From NCBI GenBank assembly GCA_010015745.1, contig ML978187.1, positions 62,001-126,000 on the forward strand: DNA of 64,000 bases. Direction: 5' to 3'. Positions 31,597 to 42,327 of this stretch are shown here, piece by piece; positions within the stretch are counted from its first letter, which is position 1; each line of letters starts with the position of its first letter. The position numbers and the translations under genes were made by a program. Under the pieces are notes generated by a model. It saw nothing but the letters and a program-made list of their open reading frames with translations. It ran no database searches and was not told where the DNA came from. Source of the stretch: Setomelanomma holmii. Taxonomy: Eukaryota > Ascomycota > Dothideomycetes > Pleosporales > Phaeosphaeriaceae.

Positions 31597-33070
31597 TCAC
31601 GGCTTGACGATCGTCGCATACGATAACGTGTTATCCATGAAGAAAGTCGCGTTCGGCTCGCTCGAGTACTGCGAGTCCGACACGTTACAAAATTTCCTGA
31701 AACTTCCAGCCTCATCAAGCTTGCCTTGTATGATGCTTTGGTACTTTCCCAGAGGACATGAAGAACCAGGTCCGTTCCAGCACCCGACGACTGGGTAAAC
31801 GACCTCATTGAGTCGAATGCGCACGTACACCTGGGTACCGGAGTTCTGATTGTACGCATTGGAGGAGCAGGACAAACGCTCAAATGCGACAGTACCGCGC
31901 ATAGGAACAAGACGGCTTGCTCTGAACTTTCGGGTTGGCACTATCCTATTACCAGGGAGCTGAGGTTCATTGTCGAATACACCGAGAGCAGCAACTATCT
32001 GGTTGATCTGACCGTCGTTCGAGAACGCTGCCATAATCTTCGGCGGCACGAATGTCGTGTTGCCCGTCGAGTACGTCGCATTCGGTCCATCGGTGAAACG
32101 CTTCACAACCATCTCCACGATGGGCAGCATCTGGTATTTCTCGATGTCGGTCCCCAAACCTGTGCCATACCAGTAACGGAGATCCTGGGAGTATTCATAT
32201 TGCAGTGCTTCTTTCTCAGTGAAGATTTCGCAGAATTGGCTTCGACGTCCGGTAATCTGCGTCTCAAATCCACACAAATATGGAATGATACCGACATTCC
32301 CTTGAGTGATATTGAAGCCGTGAATCTTGGCATTCAGCCTGGCTGTAATCGGTGGTAGATAGATGGCATCCCACTCGTCCTTGTACGGACTACCTCCCTT
32401 GTCATCGTACGCCTTGCAGAGGTCGCTAGTCGCGAGCGAATTTCCCCACGAGGCCGGATCGCTACTGTTGAGCGCGTAGATGGTGGTAAGATCAGTGGCG
32501 TTCGGTCCGACGAAGCCCTGAGCAAAGAGCCGTGCGCTCTCACGTACGCGTGGGCTTGACTTGTAATAATTGGCCCACATCGTGAACGGGGTTTTGTACT
32601 CATATAAATCTGAGTAACGAAGGCGCCACGTTGAACCCATGTCATGAAGTTCTTTGTAGCCTGTGGGCGAGACCTGGGCGATCTGACGCTCAGGATAAGA
32701 CAGAACAGGCTTCCATGTCTTCAAGAAATCGAGCTTCCTATCTGTCACCTTGAACTGTCCTGCCGCTTGAAGTCTCTTGTACAGATCGGCCCATTCATTG
32801 TATGCTCCACTGTCGGGGTAACGGCTGCCATGGCGAGAAAAGGAAGCAACCATGTCAACTTTGCAGCCTGAAGGCACATCGGAAGAAATGCCTGTCACTT
32901 CTTCACCTATGAATCGTTAACATAGTATGCCTTGAGCCTGTGTTTGATGTGAACCCACCAGGAAACCATTGTCCGTTGCCTCCAACATGTCTCAAGATGT
33001 TAAAGTCATCTCCAGCGACAGATCCGACCGTGATGGCTGCCACCACAAGCTTGATGATAAAAGACATCAT
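31597..33070 (-). CDS. Secreted histidine acid phosphatase / phytase-like
   Basis: Exons 33070-32959 and 32906-31597, 52-nt intron, 473 residues. The signal peptide MMSFIIKLVVAAITVGSVAG precedes NILRHVGGNGQWFPG, the usual start of this family. The phosphohistidine motif SRHGSRYP is at about residues 61-68. The distal motif, normally His-Asp as proton donor, reads FSNDGQINQ (Asn-Asp at about 334-335). Numerous NxS/T sites and Cys residues fit a secreted glycoprotein. It probably hydrolyses phosphomonoesters, perhaps phytate, outside the cell, although the donor substitution makes activity uncertain. Upstream in-frame Met codons exist, but the start at 33070 places the signal peptide at the N-terminus. 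Confidence 0.88.
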
Positions 33071-33595
33071 CCTAGGGCAAGTTGCAGGCTGGTGGCTTGA
33101 CCTGGAACACCCGACTTCCAAGCAACCCTTATAGAAACAGAGCCGTTGGTGATCTCCATGGTGCCTAGTGATGCAGTAAAGAGTTCGGAGATGGGCCTTG
33201 GACTTGTTTTCCAGTTGGGATTCAGACGACCAGGATAATTAGGGACGGACTGTGCACGTGGGGAACCAACGTCGACTGAGAGGCTCTCGCAACATTCTCA
33301 TCAACGATAAGATGGCCGAGTCGACATATACGTTAGTTTGTTCCTTTGTCGTGCTCGCATAAGTGAAGCGGGTTCGAGATAGGAAAAGTCATGGATCCGC
33401 GTCGGGGTAAACCTCGCTTCGAGGAAGGCGCGATGCCGGCTGTCCGTGCGCGTCCCTATCGCGCCTGCATCTTCGTCATCCAGCTGACTCAACACCTACA
33501 CCATCTCCAATCCCATCTGGTGACGATGCACGTTCTTCATCACATTCGGTGACTATCCGACCCGCTCCACCAGGACCGTTGCGATAATCTGGATC
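33071..33595. other. Divergent promoter region, phosphatase and Zn2Cys6 gene
   Basis: The two genes are transcribed away from each other. No coding or RNA signal is seen here. Confidence 0.4.
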
Positions 33596-35008
33596 ATGGC
33601 TGAGCCCAAGCCACGCCAAAGGAAGTTTGCCCCTCGTTCAAGGACGGGCTGCTTAACTTGCCGCACTCGGCGCAAGCGTTGCGATAGCCGGCATCCGCAA
33701 TGCGCAAACTGCACACGCCTCAACCTTAGATGCGAATGGGAACCTAAGCGGAACATTGTCCGGGACTCATCAGAATCATCATCTTCACCTACGCCTGAGC
33801 TCCAGATCGCTGGCCCCTTGCGCTCCTCAATTGACTTCTGGGACATTCTACCAGGCGGTCTAGATGAAGCTTCAGAGCAGAAGCACATATTGCAGTACTA
33901 TGTCGAAGCTTATGTCCCAAGTATATCAGTCGCGACGAGTCCAGCGAACTACTACACATCGCTCTACATGCCATGGGCATTCCACATCGATGGCATGCTT
34001 GACGTTATCCTCGCCATATCTTCCGCGCAATTGTCCCGGCGTGTCGTGGACTCGGATCGTGCAAAACACCTTAAAGCTGTGTCGAGCAAACACGAAAACA
34101 GATGCTATGCATTCATCAAGGACCGTGTATCTCCATCCGGTCAACCCCTGCGAGATACTTACCAGGTCATTGCCATGATCTTGATCCTCGTTGGACTAGA
34201 GGCTCTTAATGGGAAAACTGATACGCGATGGCTTTCGCAGTTGAAGTGTGCGCAAAGACTGCTCAGTAACATCTCATCGGAGCAGAGTATAACAGACTGC
34301 GTCGAAGTCGACTCATTACACCGGCACTTTACCTACCACTTCGCGTTCGCCTCGCTCATGGCACGCGTTTCACCATCACCAGTGAACTCATCTCTGGAGC
34401 AAGATCTCGCACCCATCAGTAGTGGATTGATGCCGATGACGACTATCGATCCGCTGATGGGCATCTCTTATCAGCTGTGCGACTTGATCGCCAGGATTCA
34501 ATATGTGACCACCACGAATCCTGCTTTTCCACATATCACAGAAGCTTCCTTTAAGGCCATCGAAACCGGTATTATGAGTTGGACATACGATAATCCTTTC
34601 AATCTCGGTGTTGACCTCACGATCGCCCTTGATCTCATTGCACTTGCGGAATCGTACCGGCTCGCTGCGCTCATTCAGCTCTATCGTACCTCGCCGATCT
34701 ATGCGTCACGGATTCCTGATTGCGCTTCACGAGCGATGGAATTTGTGGCTCGCGTTCCACCAGGCAGTCCTGCAGAGTCTAGCTTGTTGTACCCCTTGTT
34801 CCTCGCGGGCGCTGAGCTAGATGATGAAAGGGCCATGGAGATCTGCTCCAAAAGGCTTGAAGACATACAAGGGAGAAATCGCTATGAAAATGTAGGCATG
34901 GTGCAGAAGGTTCTCAAGGAAGTCTGGCGGCCGAAATTGGAGTCGGGCCAACGGAAAGACTGGGAAGACGTGCTCAAGGAGAGGAATTGGTCTTTCACCG
35001 TTGGTTGA
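33596..35008 (+). CDS. Zn2Cys6 transcription factor with Fungal_trans_2 domain
   Basis: Single-exon 470-residue regulator. The N-terminal basic region and zinc cluster CLTCRTRRKRCD...CANCTRLNLRC have Cys at 19, 22, 29, 36, 39 and 46. The rest matches the Fungal_trans_2 pattern of Acr2/UGA3-like factors: HILQYYVEAYVPSISVA, WAFHIDGMLDVILAISSAQL, TYQVIAMILILVGLEALNG and AESYRLAALIQLYRT. It lies upstream of a dehydrogenase and an FAD monooxygenase transcribed in the same direction and may control them; this is inferred from position only. Confidence 0.9.
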   Translation: MAEPKPRQRKFAPRSRTGCLTCRTRRKRCDSRHPQCANCTRLNLRCEWEPKRNIVRDSSESSSSPTPELQIAGPLRSSIDFWDILPGGLDEASEQKHILQYYVEAYVPSISVATSPANYYTSLYMPWAFHIDGMLDVILAISSAQLSRRVVDSDRAKHLKAVSSKHENRCYAFIKDRVSPSGQPLRDTYQVIAMILILVGLEALNGKTDTRWLSQLKCAQRLLSNISSEQSITDCVEVDSLHRHFTYHFAFASLMARVSPSPVNSSLEQDLAPISSGLMPMTTIDPLMGISYQLCDLIARIQYVTTTNPAFPHITEASFKAIETGIMSWTYDNPFNLGVDLTIALDLIALAESYRLAALIQLYRTSPIYASRIPDCASRAMEFVARVPPGSPAESSLLYPLFLAGAELDDERAMEICSKRLEDIQGRNRYENVGMVQKVLKEVWRPKLESGQRKDWEDVLKERNWSFTVG

Positions 35009-35666
35009 AGTGCTTTGAGTACACCCTATGCTCATCCATCTCGAGTGGAGGTAGCTCAAGTCACAGATCAAAGTTCAAAGTCTTTTTGAAGGCGCATTCG
35101 AGGACTTGTAATACAAGATCTTAACACGCAAACACATGGAAATAGCCATGCTTGCAGCGAAACAAACGCTACCGATCATCCGGACGGATCCAAAGTCTGT
35201 TTCGCAGGCTGTTCTGGTGTTGTCGTGAGGGCTAGCCTTATCCGAGAGGTCCAGCTTCTTCGTATGACTACCCGCATTCTCCACTGGCACTGGATTGGCC
35301 GCTAAGTCAACGCCTTCACTTGGTAAAACTCGTACGAACGTGCCAGTGGAACACGATCTTCAAGCGCAGCACATGGGCGTCGTACCGCCAACACTGACTC
35401 GACCAAGCATTCCCGCTTTCATTGCCTCGCTATGGGTGGCGTAGGATCGACCGTGACCTTCCAGTGCATGTCCAGTAGCGCGTATTTCATGGTCATTCAT
35501 ATATGAGCTTTTTCCGGTTTGATCAGTACGGCCTTCCCTCGAACTGCGTCCTATCTCTTGTGTTCGGATGAACGATTACCACTGTACTGAAGTTGCTTGA
35601 CGGTCAAAGATAACGCGTCCTCTTTTCGATCGAGTTTTTATATAGCGACCCAACTCGATTCAAGAC
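35009..35666. other. Intergenic region, upstream of the dehydrogenase
   Basis: No gene was found. The 3' part holds the promoter of the downstream gene. Confidence 0.4.
35639..35645 (+). promoter_or_regulatory. TATA-like box before the short-chain dehydrogenase
   Basis: TATATAG lies 28 bases before the ATG at 35667. This would leave a very short leader, so it may not be the active TATA element. Confidence 0.3.
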
Positions 35667-36683
35667 ATGGCTGCCCCTCTCCCAGTACCGATCACCTTCG
35701 ACAATCCTCAACTCGATGTTTCGAGCCTCCGTGGTCGCTCTGTACTCATTACTGGCGGGGCCTGTGGCATTGGACTTGCATGCGCAACTCAAATTGCTGA
35801 AGCCGGGGCTCTCGTTACTATCGCAGACTTGAACACTGCTACCGGAATATCTGTTGCTTCAGATCTGACGCGCAAGGGTCTTAATGTCCAGTTCGTCACA
35901 TGCGATGTGACATCCTATGCTGGACAGGTCGCAATGTTTCAAGAGGCGATCCGATGGGGTGGCGGAAGAATCGACGTCGTCATGCCGAACGCTGGTGTAA
36001 TGTCGGAACAGAATCTGTTCGATATGTCTTTAGAAACAACTCCTTCCTTGGACGGCCCACCACCACCAGAGCCCGGCTTCCGTGGAGGCGACATCAATTT
36101 GCACGCATTATACAACACTTGCTACCTTGCGATGCACTACTTCCGCCTCCCACGAGATAGTGCGGACACGTACAAGCCTAGTATCATTCTTCTTGCGTCT
36201 CTTGCAGGCTACGTTGGATACCCCTCCAGCACGACGTACAGCTTATCGAAGTTTGGTGTTCGCGGTCTGTTCTACAGCATTCGAGACCGTGCAACTCGGG
36301 AGACGCCAGCTGTTCGTGTCAATCTCGTTGCTCCGTGGTTCATTGAAACGCCAATGACTACCACCGAGGAGTTCAAAGGCAGTGAGGCTGGTGTTCTTCT
36401 TGACGCCATGGGTTTTGCGCCTATGGATCGAGTTGTTGCTGCTGTCCTACAGTTTGCTGCTGATGAACGGTTGCACGGTAGAGCGGCTGGTATTTTTCCT
36501 GTGGCAAATGAGGACTTGGGAGATGACCTGGAGGGCGCATACTCCGGTATGGTTATGCAGAAACACATGAAAGATGTCATGGTCAAGGTGGTTAAGATGA
36601 TGCAAGATGTAGAGGCGCAGAAGAACGAGCTGTCGAGACAAGACAGCGCGACGGGTGCAACGACGGGTGTGCAAGCGCAGTGA
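35667..36683 (+). CDS. Short-chain dehydrogenase/reductase (15-PGDH-like)
   Basis: 338 residues, one exon. Rossmann motif TGGACGIG at 29-36, an acidic Asp after the second strand (TIADLN) indicating NAD(H) preference, NAG at 108-110, Ser178 in the LLASLAG strand, and the catalytic YSLSK with Tyr191 and Lys195. An extra loop of Pro/Gly residues (LDGPPPPEPGFRGGD) sits between NAG and the active site. The C-terminal tail is helical and then Gln/Thr-rich. It oxidises or reduces an alcohol/ketone; the substrate is unknown. It may act with the FAD monooxygenase nearby. Confidence 0.9.
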   Translation: MAAPLPVPITFDNPQLDVSSLRGRSVLITGGACGIGLACATQIAEAGALVTIADLNTATGISVASDLTRKGLNVQFVTCDVTSYAGQVAMFQEAIRWGGGRIDVVMPNAGVMSEQNLFDMSLETTPSLDGPPPPEPGFRGGDINLHALYNTCYLAMHYFRLPRDSADTYKPSIILLASLAGYVGYPSSTTYSLSKFGVRGLFYSIRDRATRETPAVRVNLVAPWFIETPMTTTEEFKGSEAGVLLDAMGFAPMDRVVAAVLQFAADERLHGRAAGIFPVANEDLGDDLEGAYSGMVMQKHMKDVMVKVVKMMQDVEAQKNELSRQDSATGATTGVQAQ

Positions 36684-36827
36684 TTTCCATTGCTTCGGAT
36701 CAATTTTTCTCCAACACACTTACTTTTGTCCCACTATGTCATCAGCCCCTAGTCATTCTTCAGAACGTTCGTTGTCGAAATCAAAGTATCTCACACATAC
36801 AACGTTTGTACAATTTCCCACGTCGTG

Positions 36828-37868
36828 TTAAGGTATGAAAATGTCGAAGTCCGAAACCGGTCCACCACCCTGCACCACACCTCCGCCAGGTATATACACC
36901 CTTCCCCGTACACCAACAGCATAAGTTCCATGTCTTGGCACTCGCATTGTCCCCACGCTCTCCCATTCACTCCTTACCGTATCATAAGCCTCGACTTGCC
37001 CAAACACGCCACTCTCAGTCGCCGGATTTCCCTCGCCACCAAACGTGTAGATCTTCTTTCTAACTACCCCAGCTGCGACACCACCTCGCGCCGTTGGCAA
37101 ACGCGCCGGACTGACTTTCCATCCAGCTTCCAGATCACAAAGATCGAGAACAAACACTGTGTCTTTGACATTGAGCGGACCATGATTCCGACCGCCAAGA
37201 ACGTACATCTTCCCTTCGACCACCGCAGCGCCCGCATGATCTCTGTCCTCTGGCATATATCTCGCTTCCTCTGGAACATCAAGCCACTTCTGCGCCATTG
37301 TGTCGAAGATAGAGACTACTGAGACGGTCGCTTGTGTCTGGTTGCCATATAGTTCAAGAACCGTCACTCCACCCGCCAGATAGATCTTCCCATCGTAAAC
37401 GCCGACTGCTGCACTTCCGCGTTCCTGGCCCGCAGGTAGACCAGGGAGCGCAGTCCACGAATTAGTATATGAATCGTACGTAAACGAATCAGGCACAGCA
37501 CGCCACGCTCTATAATCCACGCCTCCAGATTCGACCATGCCGCCGAGGAGATAGATCTTGCCGTGAACGACAGCAGCGTTGAGGTGGTTTAATGGAGTTG
37601 GGATTGGGGCGCGAGAAGTCCAAGTGTTGGTGAGTATGGAGTAGAATTGCATAACCGGTGTTGTGTCGAAGGGAATGGCCAAAGTGGTGTCGTTGCTGGG
37701 TATGACGCCGCCGAGTATGACGATGGCCGAGGGAGGGAGGAAGAGGGTTGTGTGTTCTTGGCGAGGGTAAAGGGGGATGGGCGAGAGAGATTGCCATGTT
37801 GGTGTGCGATGCGGGTGCGAGGTGACAGCGGCTAAGAAGGAGAGGAGTATAGTGAGATGGAAATGCAT
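36828..37868 (-). CDS. Secreted kelch-repeat protein
   Basis: The frame is open further upstream, but MHFHLTILLSFLAAVTSHPHRTP at 37868 gives a clean signal peptide and 346 residues. At least five kelch repeats with the Gly-Gly doublet are visible: AIVILGGVI, KIYLLGGMV, KIYLAGGVT, KMYVLGGRN, KIYTFGGEG and a last RVYIPGGGV. This predicts a five- to six-bladed beta propeller. There is no added oxidase or lectin domain, and the role is unknown; extracellular carbohydrate or protein binding is an inference. It lies between the dehydrogenase and the monooxygenase on the opposite strand. Confidence 0.85.
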   Translation of the reverse strand: MHFHLTILLSFLAAVTSHPHRTPTWQSLSPIPLYPRQEHTTLFLPPSAIVILGGVIPSNDTTLAIPFDTTPVMQFYSILTNTWTSRAPIPTPLNHLNAAVVHGKIYLLGGMVESGGVDYRAWRAVPDSFTYDSYTNSWTALPGLPAGQERGSAAVGVYDGKIYLAGGVTVLELYGNQTQATVSVVSIFDTMAQKWLDVPEEARYMPEDRDHAGAAVVEGKMYVLGGRNHGPLNVKDTVFVLDLCDLEAGWKVSPARLPTARGGVAAGVVRKKIYTFGGEGNPATESGVFGQVEAYDTVRSEWESVGTMRVPRHGTYAVGVRGRVYIPGGGVVQGGGPVSDFDIFIP

Positions 37869-38449
37869 GATGGTGGAAGTGGTACCGTGGGTGTAGGTGA
37901 CTGTAATCGCTAGCGTTGTGCCGTTCGTGTCCTGGAAATAGTCCGTACTTCGATGCTCACACAGCACAAAGTTTTCAGTGAAGGAGACGTCAAGCATCGC
38001 GATGCAAAGTGGTTCAACGCCTGACTTCCTGCACCATGACGTTGAGCGGTGACACTGCATGGCCAAGATTAAGTTTGGCCAATATCAGGATGGCCAAGAC
38101 ACAGCCTTATGATAACAGACATCCCCCGCACACATCACTTCTGGGCTCCAAGGGTGATGATCGCTCGGTCCACGGCGCACATAGGTCGAGATCGTAGGTG
38201 GTGGCCTAATGGGGCATCTTGCAAGGTTCAAGAAAATTGAGCCGCGGTAAAGTAGAAGTAAGCACAACGCGGCTATGCCGCATGGCTGCATTTCGAAAGA
38301 GAATGCCTAGTTCGTCCTGCGTATATTTATGGCTCCTTCTGATCCCTCTTCAGCTACCTCTTGAGCAGATATACTCAGCCTTTCGAATGTTGCGCCAGCT
38401 TCATTTTGAGCCCTCCATTTGAGACTCAACGAACTACATTAAAACCAAC
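37869..38449. other. Divergent promoter region, kelch gene and monooxygenase
   Basis: Non-coding, with no clear element identified. Confidence 0.4.
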
Positions 38450-39777
38450 ATGTCCACTACTCCTAAGAAAGCTGTTGTGGTAAGCCACCCACCCCAAACC
38501 CATCAATTCATCACTACCCTCAAATCATTAGGCCCGGCGGCTCCCTCTCAGGCCTCATGACCGCCATCGTGCTTCGCACTCTCAACTTTTCCGTACACAT
38601 CCTAGAACGCAGCTCCCCAACAATCCTCCAATCCCAGGCCGCCGGCATCCGCGCCGGCCCCGAACTCCACTCCTTCATCGAGACGTATGTCAAGGACTTT
38701 GATCCAGATTACGCGCTCACTGCAGAGTCTTTTGAGATAGTGAGCAAGAATGCAGAGGTGGAAATGACGCTACCGCCCCAAGATCCGCTCAGATTGACGA
38801 CGTGGAAATGCGTGTATGATATGTTGTTGCGTGCGCTTGTGAGGGAGGAGGGGTTGGGGAGCGCGGTTTATCAGACGGGGAAGAAAGTTGAAGGCTTGGA
38901 GAGGGCGGACGAGAAAGTTGTGGTTAAGTTCCGTGATGTTGAAAGCGATGAGGTGCAGATGCTGGAGGCGGACTTGGTAACTGCTGTGGACGGTGCGCAT
39001 TCGACTGTTCGTAAGATAGTGATGGAGGATATGGTGCAGCCGAAGTATGCTGGATATGTGACGTGGCGTGGAAGAGTGCCAGAGGGTGATGTAGGGCCAA
39101 AGACAAGGGAAGCGATGAAGAAGCGTTGTGTGGTAATGAAGGGTGTGGACGGCGGCTACATGATATCGTGGGTTTCTACCTCCATGATTATCCTTGACGA
39201 TTTGGCTTATGGTGCTAGATACTATGTTCCCGCTGATCCTGCGGCAAACGTGGGAAACAAGTACGAATTTGTCTGGATATGGTACGACCCAATACCAACA
39301 GATTCGACCGAATTCAACGCCACTTTCACCGACGTAGATGGCAAGGAGCACTTCACTACCATCCCGCGTGGCAAGATTCGGTCCGAAGTATGGCAGCGTG
39401 TCCTTGATCGTAAAGATGCTGTCTCAAATCCACATTTCATCGAACTACTCGAGCGTACCAAAGAGCCCTTCGTTTCTGCAATTCGCGACCTCGCAGGCAC
39501 CCGGTCGATCTTCTATAATGGCAAAGTGTTGCTGGTGGGCGATGCGTTTGCGCTGTGCCAGCCGCATGCTGGTGGTAGTACAAGTCAGGCCGCGTACCAA
39601 GCATTGGAGCTCAAGAAGGCCTTGAAAGGTGAAACAACTTTGCCTGATTGGGAACAGACTTGTCTCAGAGGTGCAGCTGCTGAGCTTCAGCGAAGTATTG
39701 GTGCAGCGAAGTTCTTATTCGGTGGGGAGATACCGAAATTCATTGAGAAGATGGTCGCGAAAAGCGAAGGACAGTAG
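38450..39777 (+). CDS. FAD-dependent monooxygenase (2,6-dihydroxypyridine hydroxylase-like), frame break near N-terminus
   Basis: Aromatic-ring hydroxylase of the PHBH fold. The open frame from 38557 encodes 406 residues with VTAVDGAHSTVRK (DG motif) and LLVGDAFALCQPHAGGSTSQAAYQAL (GD motif and FAD-binding helix). The FAD dinucleotide motif GGSLSGL lies just before that Met. A short first exon (38450-38479, MSTTPKKAVV) and a 52-nt intron (38480-38531) are evident, but joining them puts GGSLSGL one base out of frame. Exactly one extra C in GCCCGG would account for it. Every GT donor in the exon is in the same phase, so alternative splicing does not help. Without a fix the protein would start at Met 38557 and lack the FAD motif. 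Confidence 0.75.
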
Positions 39778-39877
39778 CGGGTTTGCAAGTTTGAGCCACA
39801 GTCCGTCTGGGATATCGACACATTGACTCACAGTGTTTATAGCAAGATGGTAATGCAATGTGTCCCTTTCGCGGAGT

Positions 39878-41662
39878 TCAGCCTTTAAAATTAGCTCCGT
39901 GTACGCTAAGCTCATGTTGCTTCCTCGAGTTCGTGCTCCCAAACGTTTCTCGGCAGCAACAGCAGCGAAAACTACTCTCGACCTTTGGATACTCTTTCTG
40001 ATAGTGGTACTCATACTCTTCTCTTGCATGCGCGCCTGTAAAGGATTTGTAGCACTGCGAACAGATAATGTTCGATGTCCTTCTGGATAGGAACACAAAT
40101 GCTAGTTCTTCTTCGATGATTGGCGAAAGCGGAGAGGCCAGGGACGACTGTTCTTCCATGATGGGTGAAAATCCGGCAGAAGGTGGCGCATACAGCTCAT
40201 CTTTGATCACCGGTTGGAGCGGGTTTCTATACGCTCGAGTGGTCTTTGACTGCTTTTTCAAGACCTGTTGGAGCCGTTGCATATATGGCATGTTCTCCGT
40301 GTCTGGATCGTCGCTCTCTGCTACAAATGGAACTTCTCCTTTCGCAGCTTTGCGTGGGAGGTACACTGCCTGCAGTGCCCTGGCGGAGAGATGAGGTGGC
40401 GTAGCACCTCTTTGGGACAGGACGGAGAGCCTGTTATCTTTTCCAGAGTCCCAGTGAATCTGGCGCGAGTCCAGATTCGACCGAATACTGCCTCGTACGC
40501 TGTGTGGGGGAGAATATTCCGGTGGGAGAGATTGATCATCGTAGCCGTCGTTGCCGATAAGAGCCTCGTCGACTGCTAGAATTCGTTGAGCGTGTGGCGT
40601 TGGACCTCCAGTATCATGACTACCGTCATTGGTATCATCGTCGTTGCCAATCATGGGTTCCGTACCATGGACCTTCCTGCAATGTCGTGCATATTTCAAT
40701 CTGCGATCGGTTCCTTTGAACTTCCGGCCCGGGCAATGGACACATCTTATCTCTGGGTATGCAGCTCGCAAGATGGAACTTCTACCGGAGCTCGAAATCT
40801 GTCCGTCACGAAATAGACGTCGGCGCTTAGCGTCTTTGTTCATTGCAGCTCTGGTGCCCTGCAGTTGCTTAATTGATTGGTAGAAACTGGGCGTAGTAAG
40901 CGAAGGGGTGCGTAGTAGAGTTGAAAACGGCAGGCTTTCGAGTAATGGCCGAAGGCGGCTCGAAGTGTACGAACGAAAACTTTCTTTCGACCTCGTGGAC
41001 GGTGTCCGAGCAGCCTTGACGTCCGATTCGAAGGACGAGCAATGCCGAATTTTTTGGCCGTTCGTCAACTGAATGGGGCTCTGCGTAGCTTGATCCATGA
41101 CAATTTGTCTACTTTTCGACGAGTAGAAGAGAGCGACGCTGTTCCGTGCAGACACTTGTTGTGTGGCAGTGGCCGACTCTCGCTGTGGCTCATGTGGAGT
41201 CGCGCGTGCCGAACAGCTTCTCCCGGACGAAGTCTGACCTTCGCTTCTTGTTTCCGTTGGACGAGCTTCAGCTGGACATGGCGAGGACATCGATCGTTTC
41301 AAAGCTCCAAACGAGAGTGGCTTCAAAGGAGCTTCGACTTTGAGATTGGGCGGCTGTGTACTCGCTTTGACTGGAGAGCAGTAGTGTGAAGTGAACATTT
41401 CGTCGACGCGAATAGAAGTTGCTGATTTTGGGGAGGGTCTGGATATTGTCTTGGCAAGAGATCCCGCGCATGATAGTTCTTGAGCCAGAAGAGCGCCTAA
41501 TGCTTCCGTACGCGCCTTCGCTGCCTCCAGATCGTGCATATACCGCGCATACTCACGGTACCACTGATTCTCCTCAACCTCTTTGGAGGCCGAGTATGTG
41601 CAATGGACGTAATTCTGACATGCTGGAGAAGTTCCAACGTAGGTGTCATTGACCGGCATCAT
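39878..41662 (-). CDS. C2H2-type zinc-finger hypothetical protein
   Basis: 594 residues, single exon. A short N-terminal coiled coil (WYREYARYMHDLEAAKARTEALGALLAQEL) is followed by a long Ser/Thr/Pro-rich disordered region and three Cys/His clusters: CVHCPGRKFKG with HCRKVHG (about 305-332), CSQCYKSFTG with HYQKEY, and CCCCRETFGS with HELSVHG at the C-terminus. The spacing of the last two resembles C2H2 fingers, but the linkers are irregular. It may be a DNA- or RNA-binding protein. No family name can be given. Confidence 0.65.
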   Translation of the reverse strand: MMPVNDTYVGTSPACQNYVHCTYSASKEVEENQWYREYARYMHDLEAAKARTEALGALLAQELSCAGSLAKTISRPSPKSATSIRVDEMFTSHYCSPVKASTQPPNLKVEAPLKPLSFGALKRSMSSPCPAEARPTETRSEGQTSSGRSCSARATPHEPQRESATATQQVSARNSVALFYSSKSRQIVMDQATQSPIQLTNGQKIRHCSSFESDVKAARTPSTRSKESFRSYTSSRLRPLLESLPFSTLLRTPSLTTPSFYQSIKQLQGTRAAMNKDAKRRRLFRDGQISSSGRSSILRAAYPEIRCVHCPGRKFKGTDRRLKYARHCRKVHGTEPMIGNDDDTNDGSHDTGGPTPHAQRILAVDEALIGNDGYDDQSLPPEYSPPHSVRGSIRSNLDSRQIHWDSGKDNRLSVLSQRGATPPHLSARALQAVYLPRKAAKGEVPFVAESDDPDTENMPYMQRLQQVLKKQSKTTRAYRNPLQPVIKDELYAPPSAGFSPIMEEQSSLASPLSPIIEEELAFVFLSRRTSNIICSQCYKSFTGAHAREEYEYHYQKEYPKVESSFRCCCCRETFGSTNSRKQHELSVHGANFKG

Positions 41663-42327
41663 CTCGGATGCCTCTGGTAGGAGGATTGCGTTCCTTTTCG
41701 GTTTTGCGGATGTGCCAGCTGTGAGTTCCTTTCAAAGCCTGTAAAATACAGCTTATCGATGAGCAGCGCCGCACAATCTCAATGCACAATCGAGGATTTT
41801 TTTCCCAATTAGGATGTATGGAAAGGGTCGCCGGACAAGATTCGACAAGCGGTCCCGGCGTTTCGCGTCCGAAGGGAGATGTCCACGATTGTTGTCGATG
41901 CACTGCAGCGATTAAGATCCTTGCGTCCGTGCTTTAGTAACATGCATTGCAATCACGTTCAGTACAATGTACACATAGGATAAAATGAAGCGCTAGATTA
42001 AGCAAGCCCTAGGTGACGGGTCGTGACTGACACCATAGGGAAATGATAGTCGTGAGGACATTCATGTCAGATAGTCCTTCATACAAGTATGCGACAATCT
42101 GTGTAGAAGTTGCAAGATTCGGTGCTTTTTGGACGACGTCAATGGCTCAAGGTAGGGCCGTTCGTTGGTGTGCGTCAACAATGCCTGTCTGATGCTGAAT
42201 GATCTGACTGGCTCGTCCTCGAGGGCGGACCCCTCACCGGTTAGCCACTAGCTAGCCGGTAAGCTGGCACCACCATCGGACAAAATGCTGCTGCAAGATG
42301 GATTATGGCCTTCTTTAACCACTTCTT
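41663..42327. other. Divergent promoter region, zinc-finger and HET genes
   Basis: No coding, RNA or repeat signal beyond a weak imperfect palindrome near 42236-42265. Confidence 0.4.

Noticed and set aside
42236..42265. Imperfect palindrome CCGGTTAGC...TAGCCGG
   Set aside because: Arms mismatch and the element is short; no repeat copies seen in the window.
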